This document shows positions 22,127 to 31,739 of a DNA stretch of 64,000 nt, piece by piece. The stretch is from contig JABAKD010000021.1 in assembly GCA_012845835.1 (NCBI GenBank), positions 4,774,706 through 4,838,705 on the forward strand. The letters run 5' to 3'. Origin of the DNA: Undaria pinnatifida. Taxonomy: Eukaryota > Sar > Phaeophyceae > Laminariales > Alariaceae. Each line of letters begins with the position of its first letter. Position 1 is the first letter of the stretch. The notes under the pieces were generated by a model that was not told the origin of the DNA, did not search any database, and was given only the letters and a program-made list of their open reading frames with translations. The translations under genes were made by a program, and so were the position numbers.

Positions 22127-23030
22127 GAATCTCGAGACAAAACCAAGCAGGTAGAGCCGTCTCTTCGGCCTTTGGCCCTGGCTTTAGCATGGCCGCTGAC
22201 ACTCCAGGCAGCCTCTGCTGTAGGCATGAACGAGTGCGATTGATTCACAACGAACTATCCCGCTGTGCTCGCTTCGATTTGGCCATTGTCGACGCCATTT
22301 CATGTCACCTCCCTTCTGTTTTGAGCTCGTTGTCGTGCCGTCGAGGTACGAGGAAACCGGGTGAGAACAGCAGTATGTACGACGAGCATGAACGCCAACT
22401 GACGACATTGGCAAACACACAACATCAGGTGCAGCAGCAGTAGCCGAAGGGCGAAACTTCTGGCACATACTGCAGCAACTAGTAGCAACCAGAACCACAG
22501 CAGATAGCTCAAAGTGCAGTACGAGTGCAGTCGGCAAGTTTAGTCGTGCACGCATCACTCTGTCCAATATTTATGACGGAATCTCGAGACAAAACCAAGC
22601 AGGTAGAAGAGCCGTCTCTTCGGCCTTTGGCCCTGGCTTTAGCATGGCCGCTGACACTCCAGGCAGCCTCTGCTGTAGGCATGAACGAGTGAGGTTGATT
22701 CGCAGCGAACTACCCCGCTGTGCTCGCTTCTATGTGGCCATTGTCCATGCCATTTCATGTCACCTCCCTTTTGTTTTGAGCTCGTCGTTGTGCCGTCGAG
22801 GTACGAGGAAACCCGTACGTACTGGGTGAGAATAGCAGTATGTACGACGAGCATGAACGCCAACTGACAACATTGGCAAACACACAACATCAGGTGCAGC
22901 AGCAGTAGCCGAAGGGCGAAACTTCTAGCACATACTGCAGCAACTAGTAGCAACCAGAACCACAGCAGATAGCTCAAAGTGCAGTACGAGTGCCGTTGGC
23001 AAGTTTAGTCGTACACGCATCACTCTGTTC
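22127..23030 (+). repeat. Two-copy tandem duplication, about 450 bp each
   Basis: Copies start with GAATCTCGAGACAAAACCAA at about 22129 and 22579. Each contains GGCCTTTGGCCCTGGC, GCATGGCCGCTGACACTCC, CAACATCAGGTGCAGCAGCA and end words ATCACTCTGT. Differences are scattered single bases, a 3-base AGA indel near the start, and a short indel (about 9 bases) near 22816. No protein frame is convincingly conserved, since the 127- and 112-codon minus-strand frames differ in reading. Confidence 0.9.
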
Positions 23031-23385
23031 TATATATAACAACCGTTTCATGTTCATATTGATGGAGAAAATATTACATTTCCTATAAGAATGATACGTC
23101 GTACGAGCGGACGTTCTGATTCTGGTGTGCTGCTGCTGTGAGACCATCGAGCACACCGCATGTTTTACCCAAACAAGAGCCAACAAGAGGCAGCGCACAG
23201 GGGCCCTCAAAACAGAGACACGTGACAACCACGGCCAGCTGTCGATCGCGTAATTCGCCGGTAGTCCGTGCTTCGGTGGGTGTATCGGAAGTCGTTCGTA
23301 GTACTGCTGTTGATCGCCGAAAAACCACGTGGCATCGTTCTGGTGGCAGACTTGCCAGTAGACCCCCCAAAATTTATTTGCCTTT

Positions 23386-23795
23386 TCTTTTTCTTGGCCC
23401 CATGCACCCATTTCCTTTCCTTTCTGTTCTTTGTTCCTTTTTTCCAATTCACTTGCGTCTGTTGTGCGTATGCGTAGTGATAGACACCACGTGTAATATA
23501 TACGTGGTAGTCTTTCTTGGGTGGCAAGCGGTATAGTCGGTTTTTCCAGGCGCGAGTAATGAGACGTATGCACCGGTATGGACCTGGCACATCGTAGACT
23601 GACTCCCGATTTCACTTTTATATGTTTCTGGTGGAGGCATTAATTGCGTCAGCTGTGATTTATGCGTGTACCACCTATGGTTTGTGTTTTTCCCGTAGGG
23701 TATTCCTCAGCTCCAGAGTGACTGGAGCCTGTCCTGTGACCGCGGACTTGATTATGCGAGTTAATGTGAGAACGACAACAACAACTAAAATACTG
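23386..23795 (+). mobile_element. R3/R1 composite retroposon, most complete copy
   Basis: Order: pyrimidine-rich start (23390-23450), CACTTGCGTCTGTTGTGCG, GTGGTAGTCTTTCTTGGGTG, GGACCTGGCACATCGTAGAC, GTTTCTGGTGGAGGC, a short inverted repeat CTCCAG/CTGGAG (23711-23727), then ATGTGAGAACGACAACAACAAC as the tail. The simple-repeat (AAC)n end is typical of some SINEs and LINEs. No tRNA promoter boxes or coding frame are evident, so the class is uncertain. Confidence 0.7.
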
Positions 23796-24356
23796 CCTGT
23801 TTCTTGCCCTTTCAGCTGCTTCCTGCAAATTTGGTTTTGCTGACAACACGATTTTGAACTTTTTCGCTATTTTTCTTTCTTTTTGTCTAGTAAGTTGAGC
23901 TTCCTACCATTTGCCGCTAATTTGCCGCCTGTGCATTAGTTGCGGAACGGTCCAGCTTTGGCTTTTCTTTGATTCGCACCATTTGTTTTGTACTTGACGA
24001 AGCTTCATCGGCTGAGATCTGGGCTTGGCTCATTAGCTCGACACCGCCCAGCACCCCATCGCAGCGCTATGGCTTACAGCAACGAAGCGCCGTGCAATGC
24101 CCTGCGATGCCCTGCGGCTCAGCTCAGCAGCGCACCGCAGCGCAGCGCTAGCTCAGCACAGCGAAGCGCTATGCTTTGCCGTGCTCTGCCGTCGCGGTCG
24201 TTCGTTATTCATGATATCTAAAACTCCGCGTACGCTGATATTTAGGTATTTGGTGCTTTATTCTATACATATCGCGTCAACCATCGTAATATCATACAAT
24301 ATGGGGGAGGGAATGTAATCTCTATGCAAAGATCCTGTTTTGTTTCAATCAATTGT
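23796..24356. other. CAGCGC-rich low complexity; otherwise nothing
   Basis: At 24040-24200 short words CAGCGC, GAAGCGC and CAGCTCAG recur irregularly. No gene is recognisable on either strand. Confidence 0.5.
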
Positions 24357-24450
24357 CAGCCGGCCGCCCCGGTGGTCTATTAATAGTGGTTTTACCCTCG
24401 AACTACTAACGTTTGGTTGTCCTTGAGTTCGACACCCACCACGATGAAAT
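24357..24450 (+). mobile_element. tRNA-like SINE head, isolated
   Basis: The segment starts GCCGGCCGCCCCGGTGGTC, matching the S1 head GCCCCGGTGGCGTATCAGG, and about 50 bases later has GAGTTCGACACCC, a plausible Pol III B box. The remainder of S1 (body, poly-A) is not recognisable, so this is either a diverged relative or a truncated copy. Confidence 0.5.
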
Positions 24451-25514
24451 TTGACTTTATTTGCAAAAATGCAAAAACAAAACAAGGATCAACTGCTGAG
24501 AGCGCCTAGCAGCGTGGGTTGGTTCGACGCGAGTCGACGAGGGAACAAAATGCTGGATTCTCCTCGCGGGAAAAATGAAAGCACGTGCCGAAGTGGGGAG
24601 GGAGAAGGAGGGCCCGCTATGTGACCCCGGATCTGAGTTACTACTGGGAGGGAGCGCGAGAGTGGTGCGGGGATAATAAATGGGATGAAGAAAAAAAAAA
24701 TGTTGCAAAGGTATATTGTTATTATAGAAAATAATATGTCAGTCTCTAGGAAATACGCACGGCACTATCAGCAGTCGTCATGGTAGAGACACTCCGGATA
24801 TTATGCATTGAGGGGACGCGTCCGATTTCGACACCGTGAAAGCCCCCACAAAAAAAAGACGGCAGGCACACATACCCCGCCTTCTCGAGAAAAAACAGAG
24901 AAGAAGCGCTACGCCAACCTCCCGTGCGAGCAAAGCCACCCCCGCACCAATCTTAGACAACGCCGCCTCAACGAGAGATCGCCCTCCTCTTCTACGTTTT
25001 CCTCCTCGCCCGCGACCACGCAGACCAATCAATGCGACAGCCTTCACGTGACAAACAAAGAAATCTTCCTAAACCTCGCCGGCTGACATGTCCTCATGTC
25101 GACGTTTGATGTAAACCCACTTTGCATCCTGTCGACTTCGAACCTCCATTGCCACGGGGACAGCAGTGCAGCCTCTTCATTAAAGCCAAGGCCTCTTTTG
25201 TTTCACCTAGAGGCGACGCAGGTTCTCAATAGTACTCTTTTCGGTATTTTTGTTTGATAGACGCCAACTTTTACTTGGCGCAATTAACACAGTTTGTTTC
25301 GCCTATCCTTGCTTTCTTTGTTGCATAATATTACGTTTTTTCTTTTGTTAAAGCATGACTTTCATAATCCCATGTTCGTATTAAACTTCTGGCATTACTT
25401 TAAAGTTCAATGCATGCCAAATCGGACAGCTACACCTTAATTTGTCGAAGTGCTGCCCTGCCCTACCCGAAGCATGGGCGCCGGCGAATGCTGGCGCCCA
25501 TGCGGAGCCCTTGT
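24451..25514. other. No recognisable gene
   Basis: A 92-codon plus-strand frame at 24808-25086 is Ser/Thr/Lys-rich and has no known motif. The rest is AT-rich (25230-25400) without repeats shared with the window. Confidence 0.35.
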
Positions 25515-26035
25515 ATACGTGGTAGTCTTTCTTGGGTGGCAAGCGGTTTAGTCGGTTTTTCCAGGCGCGAGTAATGAGACGTATGTGTGTGTGTGTTCTT
25601 CACATTAAACCGTTCTTCTACTCGTCGACATCCAGCACACCCAGTGTCCGTACTGATTCTTCACCCTAGAAAGATCAGCTCTGTGGTCACAAGCTACGAC
25701 AAAGAGATAATGCATCGTAATGCATTCGACAACGCAATGTCATGCCCTAGTACTGGGTACGACAGGCACAACATACATACGTCAGCAACATAAATACGTT
25801 GGAAGAGAGAATACGTATACACCGGTACGTATGGACCTGGCACATCGTAGACTGACTCCCGACTTCAATTTCTATGTTTCTGGTGGAGGCATGAATTGCG
25901 TCGACTGTGATATATGCGTGGTTGTTTGTGTTTTCCCTAGGGTATTATTCCTCAGCTCCAGAGTGACTGGAGCCTGTCCTGTGACCGCGGACTTCATTAC
26001 GCTAGCTGATGTGAGAACAACAACAACAACTATTG
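25515..26035 (+). mobile_element. R3/R1 composite retroposon split by a 220-bp insertion
   Basis: R3 words GTGGTAGTCTTTCTTGGGTG and GCGCGAGTAATGAGACGTATG appear before 25588. The continuation GGACCTGGCACATCGTAGAC is displaced to about 25830. Between them is a 220-bp segment beginning with a GT run and CTTCACATTAAACCG and ending GGAAGAGAGAATACGTATA. The word ACGTAT flanks it on both sides and may be a target duplication. R1 then ends with AACAACAACAACAAC at 26030. Confidence 0.75.
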
Positions 26036-26154
26036 TGATTGTTTCAACCATTTCACCCCCAGTGACGTCATCAGGTCACCATTTCACCCCCAGTGACGTC
26101 ATCAGGGGGCACTCCGAGCGTGTCGCTACTACATATTAAAATCACACCCCCCCT

Positions 26155-26585
26155 CTGGACAATTTCTATTGTAATACGTATTGTAGTCTATTGTGACCAC
26201 GATTGATTCGGGGTACGACTACTGCTGTCTATTGATTGGAATTGAGGCCACATTTTGGGTGCTGCCGATTATTAGTTGGACTATCGGCTGCAATTGATTT
26301 CGAGTGCTGTCTGTTAATCGGAATTGCGTCTACAACTGATTTCTGGTGCTGCTGTCGATCTATCGGAATGGCGTATACAATTGATTTGGGGTGCTGTCGA
26401 TTTTATCGGAATTGCGGCCACGACTGATTTGGGGTGCTGTCTATTAAATGCGTCTACACTTGATTTCGGATGCTGTCTATTAATCGGAATTGCGGCCACA
26501 ACTGATTTGGGGCCCACAATTGATTTGGGCTGCTGTCTAATACTCCGGAGTAGTTGGCATTGCGGTAGTAAACGACAATAGACTA
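26155..26585 (+). repeat. Degenerate minisatellite, unit about 45-50 bp
   Basis: Words of the form TTGATTTGGGGTGCTGTC, CGGAATTGCGGCCACAACTG and TCTATTAATCGG recur about eight times with variation. The reading frame is not conserved. Confidence 0.8.
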
Positions 26586-26621
26586 CTTGTATGAGTTCAA
26601 CAATCGAGTTCCGTGGGTAAC

Positions 26622-26712
26622 TTTTTTTTTTTTCTTCGTCCTCCGGCGGATGGGGAAAAATAAAGCTTTAGCTCACCACACTTCCACGTATTTTCATACG
26701 CGTCGTGTGTAG
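26622..26712 (-). mobile_element. R2 poly-A retroposon, minus orientation, short
   Basis: A T-run (26622-26633) is followed by CCTCCGGCGGATGGGGAAAA and CACACTTCCACGTATTTTCA, the complement of the R2 3' part. It is 5'-truncated after GCGTCGTGTGT. It abuts the second copy of the 220-bp segment. Confidence 0.85.
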
Positions 26713-26950
26713 GTGTGTGTGTGTGTGTTCTTCACATTAAACCGTTCTTCTACTCGTCGACATCCAGCACACCCAGTGTCCGTACTGATTCTTCACCCTA
26801 GAAAGATCAGCTCTGTGGTCACAAGCTACGACACAGAGATAATGCATCGTAATGCATTCGACAACGCAATGTCATGCCCTAGTACTGGGTACGACAGGCA
26901 CAACATACATACGTCAGCAACAGAAATACATTGGAAGAGAGAATACGAAA
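26711..26950 (+). repeat. Second copy of the 220-bp segment found at 25588-25808
   Basis: A GT run and then CTTCACATTAAACCGTTC through GGAAGAGAGAATACG is nearly identical to 25588-25808. Only a few bases differ (for example AAAGAG versus ACAGAG). A mobile or recently duplicated sequence is likely, and no coding frame stands out. Confidence 0.85.
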
Positions 26951-27375
26951 TAAACAAAAACAAAAACAAAAACAAAATAATAATAAGAAAACAAATAAAA
27001 ACAAAGATAAAAATAAAACAAAAATGAAACAAACAAAATGAAGGGGAAATCGAAGAAACAACCCAACCGGAAAGGAGAGCCAAAGCTCGGAAAAGAAACA
27101 TAATAAAATAAAATAAAATAAAGTAAAGTAAAACCAAAATAAGATAATCCGAACACGAGCCAAAAACCTGGACACGCGAGTAACTACTGTTAATAGCAAT
27201 TGATTCGACCATTAATGTAATACGTGGATTTTTTACCTAGATTGGGGTGTATTAATAGAAATGGTCTGAACAATACGGCCTGGTGGGCGTCCATGAAACA
27301 GAATTTGTCGGTGCCATAGAGCTTAATGGGTTTCAATTTATTGGAATTAGGGACAACAATTGAAAGTCAAATAAA
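26951..27375. repeat. A-rich low complexity
   Basis: AACAAAAACAAAAACAAA-type and AAATAAAATAAAGTAAA-type words fill 26950-27140. The following 200 bases are AT-rich and echo the minisatellite at 26155 weakly (words GATTGGGGTG and TAATAGAAATGG). Confidence 0.7.
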
Positions 27376-27377
27376 AC

Positions 27378-27980
27378 GTGAAACTATTACTAGACTACTG
27401 GACTATTGTACCAGTTTTGTCTAATGTCCAGCGCATTATCGGTCATCAGGGACACCAGCCTTCTTCTGAACGTCAGAACGCTCGCGCGGTACGAGATCCT
27501 GAGAGCCGAGGGCCGGGCAAGCAACTTTGTCTACGAGTGGTCATCTGCGTTGGGTTTGTCTTTTTCCCACCCACCCTGTCGATAGACATTTTCGCAACGA
27601 ATGCTCAGACGGGGAAGAATGCGCAGTGGTCGATTAGCGGTGGCACATTCCCGATCGCACGGGCCGTTAGAAACGGAATCACTACAAGTAATCTACTCTC
27701 ACATCAGTTAATGATCGTTTGGCAACAGAGTTGTCAGGGTTCGTCTTTGAATACGAATGCAATACTGTTTGTTTTACCGAGATCACAGCACAGGCCCGCA
27801 ATATTGCGTTAAAGAATGGGAAATACCAAAAAAAAAAACTAGCCCCGGAAAGATTACATTCTGGGTGGCCATCTCCACCGAAACTGACCCTCAGGGGACA
27901 GACAGGCCGGGTCGACATACACACGCATCCGTATACAACGGCAGCTTGCGCTGCCGGGGTTGTAACGGAGACCACTGATA
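27378..27980 (+). other. Unrecognised open stretch, possibly a decayed element
   Basis: A 144-codon frame (27378-27812) overlaps another plus-strand frame (27719-28054) that runs on into the R2 repeat. The text includes SGFVFEYECNTVCFTE and EITAQARNIALKNGKYQKKK. I do not recognise a family; a broken transposase is possible but unsupported. There is no conserved copy elsewhere in the window. Confidence 0.3.
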
Positions 27981-28150
27981 TGGACAGCTTACGCTATACC
28001 TACAATGGGACCCGAATATTGTGCCAGCTAGCGTTGGGGTGCGAAAGCAACTGAGTTAAATCGACACATGACGCGTATGAAATTACGTGGAAGTGTGGTG
28101 AGCTAAAGCTGTATTTTCCTCATCCGCCATAGGAAAAGAAAAAAAAAAAA
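27981..28150 (+). mobile_element. R2 poly-A retroposon
   Basis: It begins near GGACAGCTTACGCTATACC and carries the same order of words as the 10316 copy, ending in a poly-A run at 28139-28150. A 4-base deletion lies before TGGGACCCG. Confidence 0.85.
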
Positions 28151-28437
28151 CTAGACTACTCTAGTCTTCAGTCTATACCCTATAAAGCGGCAATTAATGG
28201 CTGTAGAATACGTGTTGATCGTTATGCGTTATGCACTCTGCACTCTACAGCAGCAGCGTTTCTATGTTGTGTTTAGCCCGGCATGCCGGCATCACCGGTT
28301 GGGCTTATACAAATACGTAATGCGTACCAATAGTACGTACGTATTATTGTAGGTGCCCGGCATAACAAACAACCAGGACTAGACACCAAGTTTGCTTCGA
28401 CCGACCACTACTGCTGTACTGCTGTCGTGGGATCGCA

Positions 28438-28530
28438 TTTTTTTTTTTTCATTACCCTCCCACGGATGGGAAAAAATAAATATTTGAGATCACCCCGCTT
28501 CCACGTAATTTCTCATACACGTTGTGTGTC
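28438..28530 (-). mobile_element. R2 poly-A retroposon, minus orientation, diverged
   Basis: A T-run (28438-28449) is followed by CCCTCCCACGGATGGG and CACCCCGCTTCCACGTAATT, recognisable as complementary R2 3' sequence with many changes. It lies just outside the left arm of the inverted repeat. Confidence 0.75.
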
Positions 28531-29350
28531 GATCGCGATCACTCAGCGTTGTTGCAAGTCAGCGCAGAACCTTGAGCGAATCGGACTCAAGTGTACCTGA
28601 GTACCTCCGTTCCCCTTGCCGCCTTGGTAAGGCATATTTCGAAACATGCCCTCGCAGGCTTGTAGCGAGTGGGGGGGGTCTTTCTGGCGGGGTAAGGCTG
28701 GACCCACCCTCAAGGAGTGATACATTCTTGCTGCTGCGTGTGGCCGCGAGGCTTAGGCGTGGCGGTAGAGTTAGGTCGTACGTGGTGCGTTACGCATGGT
28801 CACCTACGATTGGCGCGTCTTTTTAGGCAGCAGCGGCGGAGCAACAATGCTTTATCGGGATGCTCAGCATGCGCGGAGGCAGGCGCCACCACAAACCACG
28901 GTGCGGCGCAGTCTCGGTTTGCGTGGAGGGAACTGCGCCGGCAGGAGGTTAGATTCGACGACGAAGGAGGAGGGCGACTGGCCGTCGACGGGCGGGGAAG
29001 AGACGGATTGAACTCTCCCTGAACGAGATTTTCTGTTTTTCAGATCGGCACCGCAAGCTGCGAGGAGCATTTCGTTTTTTTGGGACGGGGGAGAAGGGGA
29101 ATCGATTGAAGTTGAGTGTCAACGAGAGCAAGTGCGAATGAGCGGGCCGAGTGAGCTAATGCGATGAGGCGGCCATGGAGAACCACAGCAGGAGGGTGGC
29201 ACACGGAGACCTACGACCCGCACGCACACCATCATCATAAGAGCAGCGATCGTCTTTTTTTTCAGGTCTTTTTTACGAGGCAGTAGTAAAACATGTTACT
29301 TACGTTACTGATTTTCGTAGAGTTTGTAGAAGGGTTGTATACCCTTCATG

Positions 29351-29643
29351 ATACCGGTCGCCCCGGTGGCGTATCAGGTTATCCTCGAGCCTGGTATAGG
29401 TCAGTTTCGTGAGTTCGAGCCCCGCCGAGTGCATACTCGTATAAATTCGTTGGGACTTTTTCTTGTGCACAAATTGACTTGCGGAAAGCGCGAGAGCGTG
29501 AGTCAGCAACATTCGATGAACAATCGACGAGCAGTGGGATTGCTGAACCCTATGCGCGATAAAAATTGAAGGCAAGAACCGGGGAGGAGAAGGGATGACA
29601 CCTGTGACCACGGCTTGTCCAGAAGCTGGAAAGTGAAAGTGTG

Positions 29644-29677
<34 letters not shown>
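29351..29677 (+). mobile_element. Full-length tRNA-derived SINE (S1) with target duplication
   Basis: The head ACCGGTCGCCCCGGTGGCGT contains a Pol III A box (TGGCGTATCAGG). GAGTTCGAGCCCC, about 45 bases later, is the B box. The body ends at GCTGGAAAGTGAAAGTGTGCT followed by 33 A residues. It is flanked by a perfect 12-bp duplication, ATACCCTTCATG (29339-29350 and 29678-29689). The paralogous right arm of the inverted repeat holds the unoccupied site at 32154-32165. SINEs of this type are transcribed by RNA polymerase III and moved by LINE machinery. Confidence 0.93.
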
Positions 29678-29680
<3 letters not shown>

Positions 29681-29987
29681 CCTTCATGGGGAACGACCCC
29701 CCGCAATTTTCAAATTTCAGGCACGGGCGTCGTGGATGCAATGCAACCTTTCAAATAACTCTGGAAGGGGCGATCATTGATATTTGTACGTATGGTGTTT
29801 TTTGGTTCGATTGCTCTTGTTTGACTGCATGGCCGCGGGAGTCAGTCTACAAGCACTCCAGACAGCAGCGGCGCTCGTCTGCGATCACGATTACCGTGCG
29901 GTTTGTACAGTGCAGGCAGCCCAACCGCTGTAGTTTGTAGCCGCGAGTTGGTTAGTTGTGGGAACATGGGAGCTCTATGCTGTAGTT

Positions 29988-30078
29988 GAGTTGTTGTTGT
30001 TGTTCTCACATTAACTCGCATAATCAAGTCCGTGGTAACAGGACAGGCTCCAGTCACTCTGGAGCTGAGGAATACCGT
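29988..30078 (-). mobile_element. R1 retroposon in the left arm
   Basis: GTTGTTGTTGTTCTCACATT, then CAAGTCCGTGGTAACAGGAC and CAGTCACTCTGGAGCTGAG, is R1 read backwards with its (AAC)n tail to the left. The right arm lacks it: there GTAGTTGAGT passes almost directly to ATACCCGCGGCCATG. Confidence 0.8.
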
Positions 30079-30403
30079 AGGGAAACCCGCGGCCATGTGA
30101 GTTCAGTTTGCACATTGGATGTTTTCACTAGTGCGCCTTCTTCGTATCGTGCGTTTTAGGCGGGAAAGCGTAGTATTCCCTGGACTAATTTTTATTTCTT
30201 TTGGTTTTTCGGATCTTCCTACTAGGGCTCCAGCACGTTTGTGTGACCACGGACTCTAGTTTTTTTTTTATTCAGCAGTTCGTAGGTAATGTAAGAAAAC
30301 AACAACAACCTGCACGCGGAGTAGGTCCCTAAAAAAAGTCATCCCCTCACTACTCTGAACTCGAGAAGGAACAAACTCACGGCTGACGTCCTTTAAAATA
30401 TTG

Positions 30404-31018
30404 TTATAAAATCGGTGTGGCGTCCAAAACGTTATTCGCTGCCCTGTTTGCAACTATGATGCAAACGGCAGCACAGCAAAACTCACACTTGTATGGGTCG
30501 TCCGGCTCGGCGTCCCCTATATCGAGCGCCCCTTCCCCGATATGATACGCCGCCTGCGTCCAGTACAAGAGAAGCTTCAGCCAGTGCACCCCCGTGCCCT
30601 TTTTGCCTTGCTTCGCCATCGCGCCCCTGCCCCTCCTCCTGGCATAGCTCTCCTCGCTCTCGCCCTCCTCGTCCTCCTCATGATCGTACTCGTCGTCTGA
30701 TCGGTCTTCTGTATTCAAAGCGGGTGCAAAAGAGCTGTCGGTGACGCTTTTGTCATCGCCTCCCTTCTTTGGCTTGTCCCAACCACTATCTCTCTTGGGC
30801 TCGGTGAATTCCTGGTAGTTCCGCTTGGCCCCGTAGCTGCCTGTTGGGCTGCTCGACCAGAGGGCTAGGACAGCGCAGAAGGTCAACAGGGCCGCTAGAA
30901 ACGAAGCAGCCGCACCCAGCGTAGTCAAAGAGCACAAGCTCTTCATTCCCAAAAAGGATGACCACGTGACCCCGGCCTCGCCGTCGCCGTTGCCGCAAAT
31001 ATCATTTGGGAACCCCAT
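30404..31018 (-). CDS. Hypothetical single-pass membrane protein, 204 aa
   Basis: This is the best candidate host gene in the window; I do not recognise its family. The frame starts MGFPNDICGNGDGEAG. A hydrophobic segment at about residues 32-53 (TLGAAASFLAALLTFCAVLA) looks like one membrane span or an uncleaved signal anchor. A hydrophilic middle follows with an acidic block (DDEYDHEEDEEGESEE, about residues 108-123) and a basic block (ARRRGRGAMAKQGKKG). The C-terminal part (WLKLLLYWTQAAYHIGEGAL and CEFCCAAVCIIVA) is well ordered and Cys-rich. Upstream, 31115-31096 reads as a pyrimidine tract ending CGCAG on the minus strand, a plausible 3' splice site, so this may be a terminal exon. It lies in the spacer of the long inverted repeat. 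The start codon is uncertain. Confidence 0.5.
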   Translation of the reverse strand: MGFPNDICGNGDGEAGVTWSSFLGMKSLCSLTTLGAAASFLAALLTFCAVLALWSSSPTGSYGAKRNYQEFTEPKRDSGWDKPKKGGDDKSVTDSSFAPALNTEDRSDDEYDHEEDEEGESEESYARRRGRGAMAKQGKKGTGVHWLKLLLYWTQAAYHIGEGALDIGDAEPDDPYKCEFCCAAVCIIVANRAANNVLDATPIL

Positions 31019-31139
31019 AGTAGCTGTATCTGATCTCGGGAGTGAGAGCTCAGGGGGCTGTCACGATAAAGGTGCTGCCTTTTCTGGCCCGGCCTCTGCG
31101 GATACAAAAAAACGAGAAAAGCGGGGATATGTGGAGAAC

Positions 31140-31335
31140 AGGTTCGGTTGTTGTGCAAGTAGTAGTTGTTGTTGTCGGTGGTGGTGGTTGGTGGTGGTGA
31201 TGGTGGTGGTGGTGGTGGTGGTGGTGGTGGTGGTGGTGGTGTACTTGGTGGTATTGGTGTTGTTCTCACATTTTCGTTTGCATAACCAAGACCGTGGTCA
31301 AAGGACCGGCTCCTCCAGTCACGACAGAGTCACTA
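31140..31335 (-). repeat. GTG/GTT microsatellite with an R1 remnant
   Basis: GTTGTTGTCGGTGGTGGTGG and a GGT run (31195-31245) are followed by GTTCTCACATTTTCGTTTGC and AAGACCGTGGTCAAAGGACC, a diverged R1 read backwards. This matches the idea that R1 tails seed trinucleotide arrays, as at 16240-16545. Confidence 0.75.
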
Positions 31336-31739
31336 AGGAGTAAAGAGTATATCGCGTGAAACAAACGAAACAAGTCAAAACTGATACGGGTTGTATACGT
31401 ATGGTCTATACCGTTCAGGTGAGCTCACGTATGGTTTAATGTTCACGTGTGCGTGGCTGTCTTCCCAAAAATGTTTTTAGACCGGGCGGGTATTTTTACC
31501 TTGAAAAAAAATTGACGCGTCCGCCGTGAGTACAACCGATTAGACGGTTGTAACTCCACTTTTCAAGCTGGGTGGTACATTGGATCTTCTGTGATTCGTT
31601 GTTGTTGCTGTTGTTGTTGTTGTTGTTGTTGTCTCACATCAACTCTCGTGAAACATGTTGTCATAGAGTCAGTGGTCACACAGAGGTCCTGTAGCCCTAG
31701 GGAGATCCGAAAAACCCAAAGAAAAAAAAAAATAGTCCC

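Larger units (their letters stand above)
28610..30185 (+). repeat. Left arm of a long inverted repeat
   Basis: From CTTGCCGCCTTGGTAAGGCA to about GAAAGCGTAGTATTCCC this arm is complementary to 31740-32890. Shared words include GTAGCGAGTGGGGGGGTCTT, AGGCTGGACCCACC, GCCGTCGACGGGCGGGGAAG and GGCCATGGAGAACCACAGCA. It carries two insertions absent from the right arm: a SINE (29351-29677) and an R1 (29988-30078). Beyond the arm, both sides continue with degraded R1-like sequence ending in AAC repeats (30206-30306 and 31598-31735). Short open frames within it are not conserved between arms. Confidence 0.85.

Noticed and set aside
23711-23805. Helitron 3' end (hairpin CTCCAG...CTGGAG)
   Set aside because: There is no CTRR terminus after the hairpin and the repeats end in variable (AAC)n tails, which fits a retroposon better.
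24808-25086. 92-codon plus-strand gene
   Set aside because: Low-complexity Ser/Thr/Lys content, no domain and no second copy or signals supporting it.
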